Assembly: GCF_014803405.1 (NCBI RefSeq)
Contig: NZ_JACYFG010000040.1
Coordinates: 334,108-398,107, forward strand
DNA from: Pelagicoccus enzymogenes
GTDB taxonomy: Bacteria; Verrucomicrobiota; Verrucomicrobiia; Opitutales; Opitutaceae
Direction: 5' to 3'
DNA: 64,000 nt
The notes beneath the pieces were generated by a model. It ran no database searches and had not been told where the DNA came from. It was given only the letters and a program-made list of their open reading frames with translations. Positions within the stretch are counted from its first letter, which is position 1. The number at the start of each line of letters is the position of its first letter. A program made the translations under genes and the position numbers. This document shows positions 9,991 through 16,863 of the stretch, piece by piece.

Positions 9991-10074
9991 GCTGAAGCTC
10001 GCTCCACTAAACAGGGAGAGCGATAGGCCTCGCCTCTCCATTTGACCCGTCGACACCGAGCCTTAGCTTCAGCC
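9990..10074. repeat. long-range inverted repeat between rlmN and the esterase gene
   Basis: GGCTGAAGCT at 9990-9999, starting in the rlmN stop codon, is perfectly repeated in inverted form at 10065-10074 (AGCTTCAGCC). Inside the loop a second small pair (GGAGAG / CTCTCC) is present. It could fold at the end of the rlmN transcript or in the leader of the esterase. It has no T-run. Confidence 0.35.
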
Positions 10075-10084
10075 CCACCCAGCT

Positions 10085-11380
10085 ATGAAGTTACCAAACT
10101 CCCTGCTCCGCTCCCTCCTTCTCTCCTTTCCCGCAGTCCTTTCCGCTGCCTCGATCGAGCTCAGTCTCAACCAGCCCTCCGGACTCTACGACAAGGGCGA
10201 GGAAGTGGCTCTTACCATTAAAGGAGAAGGTCTTTCCTCGGCCCCGCTTCAGCTCACGATCCAAAAGAACAACCAAGAGATCCTCTCCCAAAAACTCGCC
10301 TTCTCCGCAGATTCCGCCACCCACACCCTCTCCTACTCCTTCAATGACCCCGGCAGCCTCATTTTCGAAGTCAGCCACGGCGACGCCTCCGACAGCATAG
10401 GCATCCTGATCGCAGCCGACACGCTTCAACCCGGCAGCCCGCGCCCCGCAGACTTCGACGCCTACTGGAGCAAGCAAAAGGCGAAAGCGCAAAAGCTCCG
10501 CCTCAAAGTCACCCAATCTCCCATCGAGCTCGACGCTAGCGAATCCGGCTACGAAGCCTTCAACGTGGAGGTAAATAGCCCTGGACCACGCCCGCTCCGA
10601 GCCATTCTCGCCAAACCCGCCGCAGCCGCCCCCGGCTCCCTTCCCATCGTCATCCAATACCGGGCCGCCGGCGTAAAAGGCGAATGGTGCCGCGCCAAAA
10701 CCCACGAAGCCCTCGCTCTCGCGAAACGCGGGAACGGCGCTCTCGCTCTCGACACCAACGCCCACGGCATGCTCAACCACGAGGACGAAGCCTACTACGA
10801 GGAACTGGAAAACGGGCCTCTCAAGAACTACTGGGAACAGGGCAATACCGACCGCGACTTCTTCTACTTTCGCTTCATGTACCTGCGAATGCTACGCAGC
10901 ATCGAGTACATGACCCGGCTGCCCGAGTGGGACGGAAAACGCATTCTCGTCATCGGCGAGAGCCAAGGCGGAGGCCAAGCCCTCGCAGCAGTCGGACTCG
11001 ATCCACGCGTGAGCGCCGCAGTCGTTACCGTACCGGCCATGTGCGATTGGGGCGGACCGCTCGCAGGACGCAAAGGCGGATGGCCCCAACCCATCGACTG
11101 GAACCGGGACAAGCCAGCCGTCATCGAAACCGCTCCCTACTTCGACGCCGCCCACTTGCTCAAAGGCTCGCAGGCGACCCTCGTCGCGGAAATCGGCCAC
11201 ATCGACCAAACCTGCCCGTCCACTTCCATCTACGCCGCTCTCAACCAAGCGGATGGAAAGGTGATCGCTTACCCCGTCACCTACCGCACGCACGGCTGGC
11301 CCGCAGGCGACGATCGCGCTCACTGGGACGCGACCACCCACGCCGCCAAGAACGCCTTCATAGACGACTACCTCAAGTAG
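10085..11380 (+). CDS. secreted acetyl esterase, CE7 (acetylxylan esterase / cephalosporin-C deacetylase) family
   Basis: CE7 enzymes remove acetyl groups from xylo-oligosaccharides or cephalosporin C. This 431-residue protein has a signal peptide (about 1-20), an Ig-like front domain (about 22-115) and an alpha/beta hydrolase domain. The triad is readable: S293 in GESQGG, D374 in GHIDQTCP and H403 in THGWP. The RAAG-VKGEW segment resembles the oxyanion/substrate region of the family. The extra N-terminal domain and export signal distinguish it from the cytosolic Bacillus enzymes. Together with the Tat-exported GH5-like protein it suggests polysaccharide breakdown, though the two genes are not in one operon. 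Confidence 0.8.
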   Translation: MKLPNSLLRSLLLSFPAVLSAASIELSLNQPSGLYDKGEEVALTIKGEGLSSAPLQLTIQKNNQEILSQKLAFSADSATHTLSYSFNDPGSLIFEVSHGDASDSIGILIAADTLQPGSPRPADFDAYWSKQKAKAQKLRLKVTQSPIELDASESGYEAFNVEVNSPGPRPLRAILAKPAAAAPGSLPIVIQYRAAGVKGEWCRAKTHEALALAKRGNGALALDTNAHGMLNHEDEAYYEELENGPLKNYWEQGNTDRDFFYFRFMYLRMLRSIEYMTRLPEWDGKRILVIGESQGGGQALAAVGLDPRVSAAVVTVPAMCDWGGPLAGRKGGWPQPIDWNRDKPAVIETAPYFDAAHLLKGSQATLVAEIGHIDQTCPSTSIYAALNQADGKVIAYPVTYRTHGWPAGDDRAHWDATTHAAKNAFIDDYLK

Positions 11381-11431
11381 CAAAAAGCGGCGATGCACTC
11401 GCCAGCGTTTCGTTAGCGCCGCGGCCCACGC

Positions 11432-11602
11432 TTAGCGGTGCAAGGCCATGCGCCGCTCCCGAGCCGTTCGGTTGAGAGCGCGCTTGATCAGCTCAGCTCG
11501 TCTCTTCTGAGACTCGGTCAGCTGCGGGCGCTCCGCTTGCTTTTCTTCTTCCGGTTGCTTGGTTTCGAATTCTCTGCGGGTGCTGTAAGTTTGGTAATTC
11601 AT
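11432..11602 (-). CDS. small Arg/Lys/Glu-rich protein (56 aa)
   Basis: This short open frame starts at ATG 11602 (MNYQTYSTRREFE) and ends at TAA 11432. The translation is highly charged, with an acidic stretch followed by a basic helical C-terminus (QKRRAELIKRALNRTARERR). I do not recognise it. Composition and clean boundaries make it look coded rather than random, but no clear Shine-Dalgarno is visible. It lies downstream of the propeller gene on the same strand, after a 345-base gap. It could be a nucleic-acid-binding or ribosome-associated small protein; this is a guess. Confidence 0.45.
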   Translation of the reverse strand: MNYQTYSTRREFETKQPEEEKQAERPQLTESQKRRAELIKRALNRTARERRMALHR

Positions 11603-11947
11603 GACGGTGACAGGTGGTTATTGGAGGAAACGTCCTCGGAGGACGGGTACAGGTAGCCGAACGCTCGCTTATCGATTCGAGCCGATCGCATTGCTTTGGC
11701 AAAGCGCCTCGAGAGGCGCAAAAACCGGAATTCCATGGGAATCCCGGTCGTTTCGGATCGAGCCCGCCTCCAGATGCACTCTAATTGCCGAGATGGAGAC
11801 GCCAGCTTCTGATCGCTTGTGACACTAAAGTAGTCAGCTTGCCCGAAAGATAAAGGGCTCAAGTAAAGTTTCCGTTAGAAAACTAGTCCCCTTAATGCAT
11901 CACCCTAGGAACGGCCATTCCGCCGCGCCGCGGCTAGCGAGGCGACC
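11603..11947. other. 345-base gap with two adjacent palindromes
   Basis: I find no convincing gene here. It contains GCGCCTC-GA-GAGGCGC (11704-11719) and directly after it CCGGAATTCC-ATG-GGAATCCCGG (11725-11747, one mismatch). These may be a bidirectional structure or operators between the propeller gene and the 56-residue ORF. Weak open frames on the minus strand (11599-11862) look random. Confidence 0.4.
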
Positions 11948-13477
11948 TCAACGAACCTGCACTTCCTGGAAAAACGCGGCCCGATCTGTCGACTCGTTAA
12001 CGGATTCGATCTCGTAAACGCCGGGCTCCAACCAACCGACGATCCTTCCTTCTTCCCTTTCCTGCAAAGGCAGCGATGCCTCGACAAAGGCCATGACTCC
12101 CGACCCACCGGAAACGCTCAAGGCATACCGTGACAGCTCAGTGGCTTCCTGAAAATTCGTTCCCAATGCTCGAATCTCCACCTTCAAAGGACCTCCACCT
12201 GACACTTCGTAATCCACCGTCAAGCGGTCCGTCCCTTCGATCGACTTGGCCTTGACCCGCAATTCGCTCGGAACACCCGTCATATCCACGTAGCCTTGCA
12301 GGCTCCCTCGCTGGCTGTCTCCGCCACGAAAACTGGACCAACCGAGCGAAGCCAGCTTGTCTCCGCCTTCCACTGCGTACAAACGTCCGTCGTTGTTTCC
12401 AACGTAAAGCGTTCCGTCCGGAGCGAGCAGCGGCGAGGAATCCACGAAGCTTCCAAAGTCGGTTCGCCAAAGCGCAAGCCCGTCAGCGGAAAGCGCCAAT
12501 ACGCTGCCCGCCGTTTCTCCGTTCAGCACACCGGCATAAATGCGTCCCATGCCGTCGACGCAAGGAGTGGAATAATAGTTCGCCCCCACAAAGGTCTTCC
12601 AATTGAGAACGCCGTCCCAAGAAAGCGAATACAAATAGCCGTCTCTTCCAACGACCACACAAGAGCGGCCCATCCCCTCCACTGCCGAACCTTCCAAAAT
12701 ACCCTCCGTTTCGTACTTCCAACGCAATTCGCCATTCGCGGCGTCGAGCGCGTACAAGAAATAGTTCTGGCAGCCGAACACGACATGCCCTTCGGAGGTA
12801 AGCATCGGACTGCTGGTAACCCCAAACTCTCGACCCAAGGAACCTATTTCGAAGGGAACCTCCCAGGTCCAGCGCTCTACGCCCGCCGACGATACGCTGG
12901 TAACCAGCCCCGAACTCGACCCCACGTAGACGTTGCCCGCCGCATCGATCGCTGGCGAGGAATCCAATTCACCGCCAACCTCGAACTCCCACTTAAGACT
13001 ACCGTCCGGCCGCAAGGCATACAGGTAGCCATCGCTGCTTCCAAAATAAACGGTACCATCCAAGGCCACCGCAGGAGATGCGTAGATCAGACTGTCAGTA
13101 TCGAAGCTCCACAACAACGCCCCCGACGCCGCATTCAAAGCCAGCAAACGGTCGCCCCAATTCCCAACATAGAGGGCCGATTCGTCCCGGCTCAGGGCTG
13201 GACTGGAATCCACCCAATCTCCCGTGTCATATCTCCAACGTAAATCCCCGTCACCACTAAGCGAATACACGAAGCCGTCTACGGAACCAAAATACAAATT
13301 CCCTTGGGAATCCAAAGTCGGCGAGCTCGCAACGGAATCCCCCGTTTCGTAGCTCCAGAGGACCTTGCCGAATTCCACCTCGCCCACCGCCAAAGCAGCA
13401 GCGCTCCCAACCAGCAAGGAAGCCAGCGACGCTCGCGCCCTCCTTGCCATTCGCTTGCCTAGGCTCACTTCAACCAT
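11948..13477 (-). CDS. exported PQQ-like beta-propeller repeat protein
   Basis: This 509-residue protein has a signal peptide and about seven repeats of the PQQ/BamB type: the pattern SSPxLxxDGxLYxGxxDGxLYAL plus LKWxxxTGD recurs from about residue 35 to 390. A C-terminal beta-domain follows (about 400-509). The repeats form a propeller, often a protein-binding scaffold in the periplasm. No cofactor ligand set of a quinoprotein dehydrogenase is seen, so an enzyme is unlikely. The ATG at 13477 overlaps the end of the upstream barrel gene (13465) by 13 bases. An alternative ATG at 13450 (MARRARASL) gives a cleaner signal peptide. It is the third gene of the 14994-11948 cluster. Confidence 0.75.
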   Translation of the reverse strand: MVEVSLGKRMARRARASLASLLVGSAAALAVGEVEFGKVLWSYETGDSVASSPTLDSQGNLYFGSVDGFVYSLSGDGDLRWRYDTGDWVDSSPALSRDESALYVGNWGDRLLALNAASGALLWSFDTDSLIYASPAVALDGTVYFGSSDGYLYALRPDGSLKWEFEVGGELDSSPAIDAAGNVYVGSSSGLVTSVSSAGVERWTWEVPFEIGSLGREFGVTSSPMLTSEGHVVFGCQNYFLYALDAANGELRWKYETEGILEGSAVEGMGRSCVVVGRDGYLYSLSWDGVLNWKTFVGANYYSTPCVDGMGRIYAGVLNGETAGSVLALSADGLALWRTDFGSFVDSSPLLAPDGTLYVGNNDGRLYAVEGGDKLASLGWSSFRGGDSQRGSLQGYVDMTGVPSELRVKAKSIEGTDRLTVDYEVSGGGPLKVEIRALGTNFQEATELSRYALSVSGGSGVMAFVEASLPLQEREEGRIVGWLEPGVYEIESVNESTDRAAFFQEVQVR

Positions 13478-14589
13478 CGCAGCCCCAAAGATAGACTGTT
13501 CGCTTCGTAGCTAAAGAAGCTGGCGTTCGAATCCTCGTCCTCAATCGTCGCCCACAGAAAAACGCCCCAACGCTCGCTCAACCTTCGCTCGAGCTCCAAT
13601 GTCCAGGACCAGGAGTCGGTGCGCTGCAAACGATCGTCCTCACCCAGCTGGGCATCGTAGCGGTAAGCTCCGAAGTCAGACTCCAAGCGCAAGCTCGTAG
13701 CCTTCCAATCGATTTGCCATTGCAGCAAAACGGAACGCCGACTGCGGTCGTAGTAACCAAAAGCGAGATCGCGACGCCGACGCTCCCCCAGCATCAGGCT
13801 CAGTTTGTGATCCGCCGCTTCAGTCTGCCGCTCGTACTCCAAGCCCGTTTCAAAGCCGAGCTGCCTCGTGTTCATCAGCGTGTCAGGCAAAGTAGAACCA
13901 TCTAAATCTCTCGCGGCTCGATCGAGGTAATTCCTTTCGTATCCAAAAATCCCTGACTTCCAGTTCAGCCCCTCGACGATTCGCTGGTCAATCTCCACCT
14001 CCCAATTGAAGCTATCGTAGTCGCTTCCCTCCTGATCGAACTCCATGCGAGAGAGGCCAATTTCGGCGTCGTACTCAAAGGTCAAAAACAAGGACTTCCA
14101 CCCCAAGAAGAGCTCTGGCTCCTTCGCCTTCACGAGGAAGGTGTTTCTATCCAACACATCGAAGGTCGCGTCGAAAGCCTGTTCCAAGCCGAGATAACGC
14201 CCGCCCAATCGCCACTTGCTGTACAAGCCCGCGTAGCCTTCAACCTGCGACTGCAGCAAGGCGATCGTTTGACTGGGAACATGCTCGTCGGACTCGAAGC
14301 TCCGATGCTCCACGAACCCCATCGCGTTCCAATCGAGCGAATCGCTGAAAATCGTACCTTCGAAGTACCCCTCCAGGCTCGCCAGCAAAAAAGCGGAGTC
14401 GACCGGGGCGATTTCGCTGTAGAGAACATTCTCCGCGTATCCGTAACCTAACGACAACGAGGTTTCACCGGAAAATTCGGTGAAGGGATCCTCGTTCCCC
14501 AGCGTCCCCCCGCTGGGAATCACGGCCAAGGCCGCAGCTAGACAAATCCTAGTCATCAGAGAAAAGAGCCACGACAGTTGCTGGTCCAT
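13465..14589 (-). CDS. predicted outer-membrane beta-barrel protein
   Basis: I do not recognise a named family. The 374-residue protein has an N-terminal hydrophobic signal (about 8-30) and then repeated amphipathic strands rich in aromatic residues and alternating polar/hydrophobic pattern (SGETSLSLGYGY, YDSFNWEVEIDQ, SLRLESDFGAYRY), ending in a strand NSLSLGLRWLK. This pattern and the lack of helices suggest a transmembrane barrel. It lies 21 bases after the small coiled-coil gene and overlaps the propeller gene, so the three are probably co-transcribed. A BamB-like propeller beside a barrel suggests a joint envelope function, perhaps in export or surface display. That is inference. Confidence 0.6.
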   Translation of the reverse strand: MDQQLSWLFSLMTRICLAAALAVIPSGGTLGNEDPFTEFSGETSLSLGYGYAENVLYSEIAPVDSAFLLASLEGYFEGTIFSDSLDWNAMGFVEHRSFESDEHVPSQTIALLQSQVEGYAGLYSKWRLGGRYLGLEQAFDATFDVLDRNTFLVKAKEPELFLGWKSLFLTFEYDAEIGLSRMEFDQEGSDYDSFNWEVEIDQRIVEGLNWKSGIFGYERNYLDRAARDLDGSTLPDTLMNTRQLGFETGLEYERQTEAADHKLSLMLGERRRRDLAFGYYDRSRRSVLLQWQIDWKATSLRLESDFGAYRYDAQLGEDDRLQRTDSWSWTLELERRLSERWGVFLWATIEDEDSNASFFSYEANSLSLGLRWLK

Positions 14590-14610
14590 CGTGGCTCTCG
14601 AAAACAGGGT

Positions 14611-14994
14611 TTAGCTCTCTACCGTGTCGCGAGCGGCACGGCGGGCTTCGCGTTCAGCGCGGCGTTCAGCCTTCATCGCTTCGAACTGCTCCTTGTACTC
14701 TTCACGAACCGCCTGGCGAGCGGCGTGGATTTGCTCCTTGGTCGCATCTTCTCCCAGCTCCTCGATCGCAGTCTTCAAGCTTTGGCGAACCTGCAGCTGA
14801 AGTTCCAAAACTTCCGCCCGGCGCTCCAAGTAAGCGCGGCGTTGCTCTGGGATTTCGCGTTCCGTGTCGTTCAAGGCAGCCTCGATGCGCTCGAGTTGCT
14901 TGTCCAAGCCGCGCTTGCCGCGGAAGGTGCTAGCCGCGTTCGCGAGAGACGCAAAAACGGTAACGGTCAGTAACAGGGTAATCAGTTTTTTCAT
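14611..14994 (-). CDS. small periplasmic coiled-coil protein
   Basis: This 127-residue protein has a signal peptide (MKKLITLLLTVTVFASLANA) followed by an almost fully helical, charged mature part with heptad-like Leu spacing (LDKQLERIEAAL, RRAEVLELQLQVRQSL) and an Arg/Glu/Ala-rich tail. It resembles Spy/CpxP-like or Skp-like periplasmic chaperones in size and style, but no family motif is certain. The ATG at 14994 is preceded by GAAAGAGGAATAGCT, a good ribosome binding site; the frame's upstream extension has none. It is the first gene of the barrel/propeller cluster. Confidence 0.65.
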   Translation of the reverse strand: MKKLITLLLTVTVFASLANAASTFRGKRGLDKQLERIEAALNDTEREIPEQRRAYLERRAEVLELQLQVRQSLKTAIEELGEDATKEQIHAARQAVREEYKEQFEAMKAERRAEREARRAARDTVES

Positions 14995-15227
14995 AGCTAT
15001 TCCTCTTTCTAATTTAAATTTCCCAGCCAGTTTGCCCGGGTACCCCAACAGATTGCATGGTTTGCGCCAGCGTGGCTCTAAGTTCATTACCGACTATCAA
15101 TCAGCAATATACAAATTTACAAAGAAGCCGTCTCCTTTTGCATCGCTGGCGTATCGGGAAATATTTCCTAACAATCCGCGGCTACCCTGACTCCCGTTGG
15201 GGAAAACTGCACGGCCGCTCGATCCAC

Positions 15228-15602
15228 CTACAAGCTGTCGAGCGCCCGAATCATCTCCGAAGCCTGAACCGGCTTGTCGAAAAAACGGTCCACCCCAACT
15301 CGCTCGGCAGCATACCGCAGTCCTGGATCGACGCATCCCGTCAACATGAACACCGGAGCCGAGGAACGAAGCTTCAGCTCGCGAATCACGTCGATACCGT
15401 TGGTACCGTCCATGCGTTGGTCGACCACCGCCAATTGGTAGTCGATTGGGCGCAAGGCATCGATAACCGTGTCCCCATCTTCCGCGGTAAGCACATCCCA
15501 GCCGTAGTGAGTAAACAACATGTCCAGCGACTCCAAAACCATCGGGTCGTCGTCAATGATCAACACCCGATTTCGTCTGCCCTGTTTACTCTTCGCCAAC
15601 AT
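15228..15602 (-). CDS. single-domain response regulator (receiver)
   Basis: This 124-residue protein is only a CheY-like receiver: acidic pocket DDD (about 17-19), phospho-acceptor D61 (VVDQRM), Thr in MLTG, and K110 in FDKP. It has no output domain. It follows the receiver-ATPase gene by one base and is the last gene of the 22043-15228 operon, so it is probably a phosphate acceptor or relay within that system. The D-Q-R-M signature also appears in the neighbouring receiver at 15604-16863, which suggests both came from one ancestor. Confidence 0.85.
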   Translation of the reverse strand: MLAKSKQGRRNRVLIIDDDPMVLESLDMLFTHYGWDVLTAEDGDTVIDALRPIDYQLAVVDQRMDGTNGIDVIRELKLRSSAPVFMLTGCVDPGLRYAAERVGVDRFFDKPVQASEMIRALDSL

Positions 15603-15603
15603 T

Positions 15604-16863
15604 TTATTCTCCGATCAACTTCTTCTCCCAAGCGCGCTCAGCTTCCATCACACGCTGCAGAAAGGCTTCTTCGCCTTGCAAGGAGGGCATCGAACTGGGG
15701 TCCACAGGCAACCAGATATCGAAACGCACACCGCCTTGCTCAGACTTTTCAGCGCTAATCGTACCGGAATGATGGTGCACCAGAAAAAAGGCCGCCAGCA
15801 AGTTGATTCCGTACTGATCAGGCTGTCCCCTACGGGTGAAGAAGGGATCGAATAGGCACTGCAGGTTCTCCGTGGTGAGCCCCGGGCCATCATCTTCCAA
15901 GACCACGTGAACCCCAGCCTTGTCGTCGACCGACGCCTGAGGCTCCAAGAAAATCCTCAAAGCCCCGCCTTCGTTCGCGTTGGCGCTCTCGTCGCGCAGC
16001 AGCAGATCAAACAAGCGGGCGATCATGCCCCGACTGGCAGCGATAGCAGGCACTTCCGCCGCGCTGAAGTCTACCGAAATGGAACGATTCGCCAACTCGC
16101 CCTTCACTCGCTCCAGGGCATCGCGGATCACTACGTTTAGGTCCACCTGGTCGTCGTCCGGCACCGGAGGCGGTTCCGGAATCTCCTGAACCTCCTTGAG
16201 CAAATCCAAGACCTTCTGCATCGACTCTTGGGCAGTCGCGTAAAAATCGTTCCAGTAGTTGGGATTTCGCAAGCTCTCCAAGCTCACGTTTTCGCTCTGC
16301 AACTTGAGCGGGGCCAAATCTAAAAAGGTCTTCACCGCCGTCAGGCCGTTGCGCATGTGGTGGTTCAAGCCCGCGGCAAACACGCCCAAGCTGATCAAGC
16401 GGTCCGTCATCATGAGACGCTGCAGGGCGGATAGCTTTTCCCGCATCAGCAAATCGCGCTCCCGCTGGATCAAGTAGAACTCCATAGCCCGCATGATGTT
16501 CATCTCAAGCTCCGGCGTTTCCACCGGCTTGGTGATGTACTTGTAAATCGCGCCCTTGTTGACCGAGTCGATGGCTGCGTCGATATCCGCGTAGGCTGTG
16601 CAGAGGATGCGGATCGTGCGCGGCCGCAGGCTGCGGATCTTCTCCAGCAGGTCCGTTCCCTGGTCGCCGGGCATTCGCTGGTCCGTCACCACCACTGCAA
16701 ATGAGTCCGGGTCTTCCTCGAACTTCGTCCAAGCCTCCTCCGCATTGTACGCGGGCACGACTTCAAACGTATCCATGAGGTACTCACAGACGAGGTCCGT
16801 AGTCTGCACTTCGTCGTCCACGAATAGGACACGGTATTTTTGGTAGTCGTATTGGCCTGTCAT
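15604..16863 (-). CDS. response regulator with C-terminal histidine-kinase-like ATPase
   Basis: This 419-residue protein has a receiver at about 8-125 (D61 in VVTDQRMPG, K112 in YITKP), a coiled-coil linker, a degenerate His box GLNHHMRNGL (H168) at about 160-185 and a HATPase domain at about 270-405 (N-box region, EDDGPGL G1 box). The usual E and N after the His are H and R, and the G2 box reads YGINLLAAF rather than GIGLGL, so kinase activity is doubtful. Receiver-plus-kinase is the build described for PhcR/PhcQ-type regulators. It overlaps the hybrid kinase gene by 4 bases (ATGA-type) and is probably translated with it. Confidence 0.85.
   Translation of the reverse strand: MTGQYDYQKYRVLFVDDEVQTTDLVCEYLMDTFEVVPAYNAEEAWTKFEEDPDSFAVVVTDQRMPGDQGTDLLEKIRSLRPRTIRILCTAYADIDAAIDSVNKGAIYKYITKPVETPELEMNIMRAMEFYLIQRERDLLMREKLSALQRLMMTDRLISLGVFAAGLNHHMRNGLTAVKTFLDLAPLKLQSENVSLESLRNPNYWNDFYATAQESMQKVLDLLKEVQEIPEPPPVPDDDQVDLNVVIRDALERVKGELANRSISVDFSAAEVPAIAASRGMIARLFDLLLRDESANANEGGALRIFLEPQASVDDKAGVHVVLEDDGPGLTTENLQCLFDPFFTRRGQPDQYGINLLAAFFLVHHHSGTISAEKSEQGGVRFDIWLPVDPSSMPSLQGEEAFLQRVMEAERAWEKKLIGE

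Noticed and set aside
9990..10074. Intrinsic terminator of rlmN
   Set aside because: The stem arms are 65 bases apart and no T-run follows; kept only as an inverted repeat.
12296..13243. 315-residue plus-strand open frame
   Set aside because: It is antisense to the propeller repeats and shows no domain or signal.
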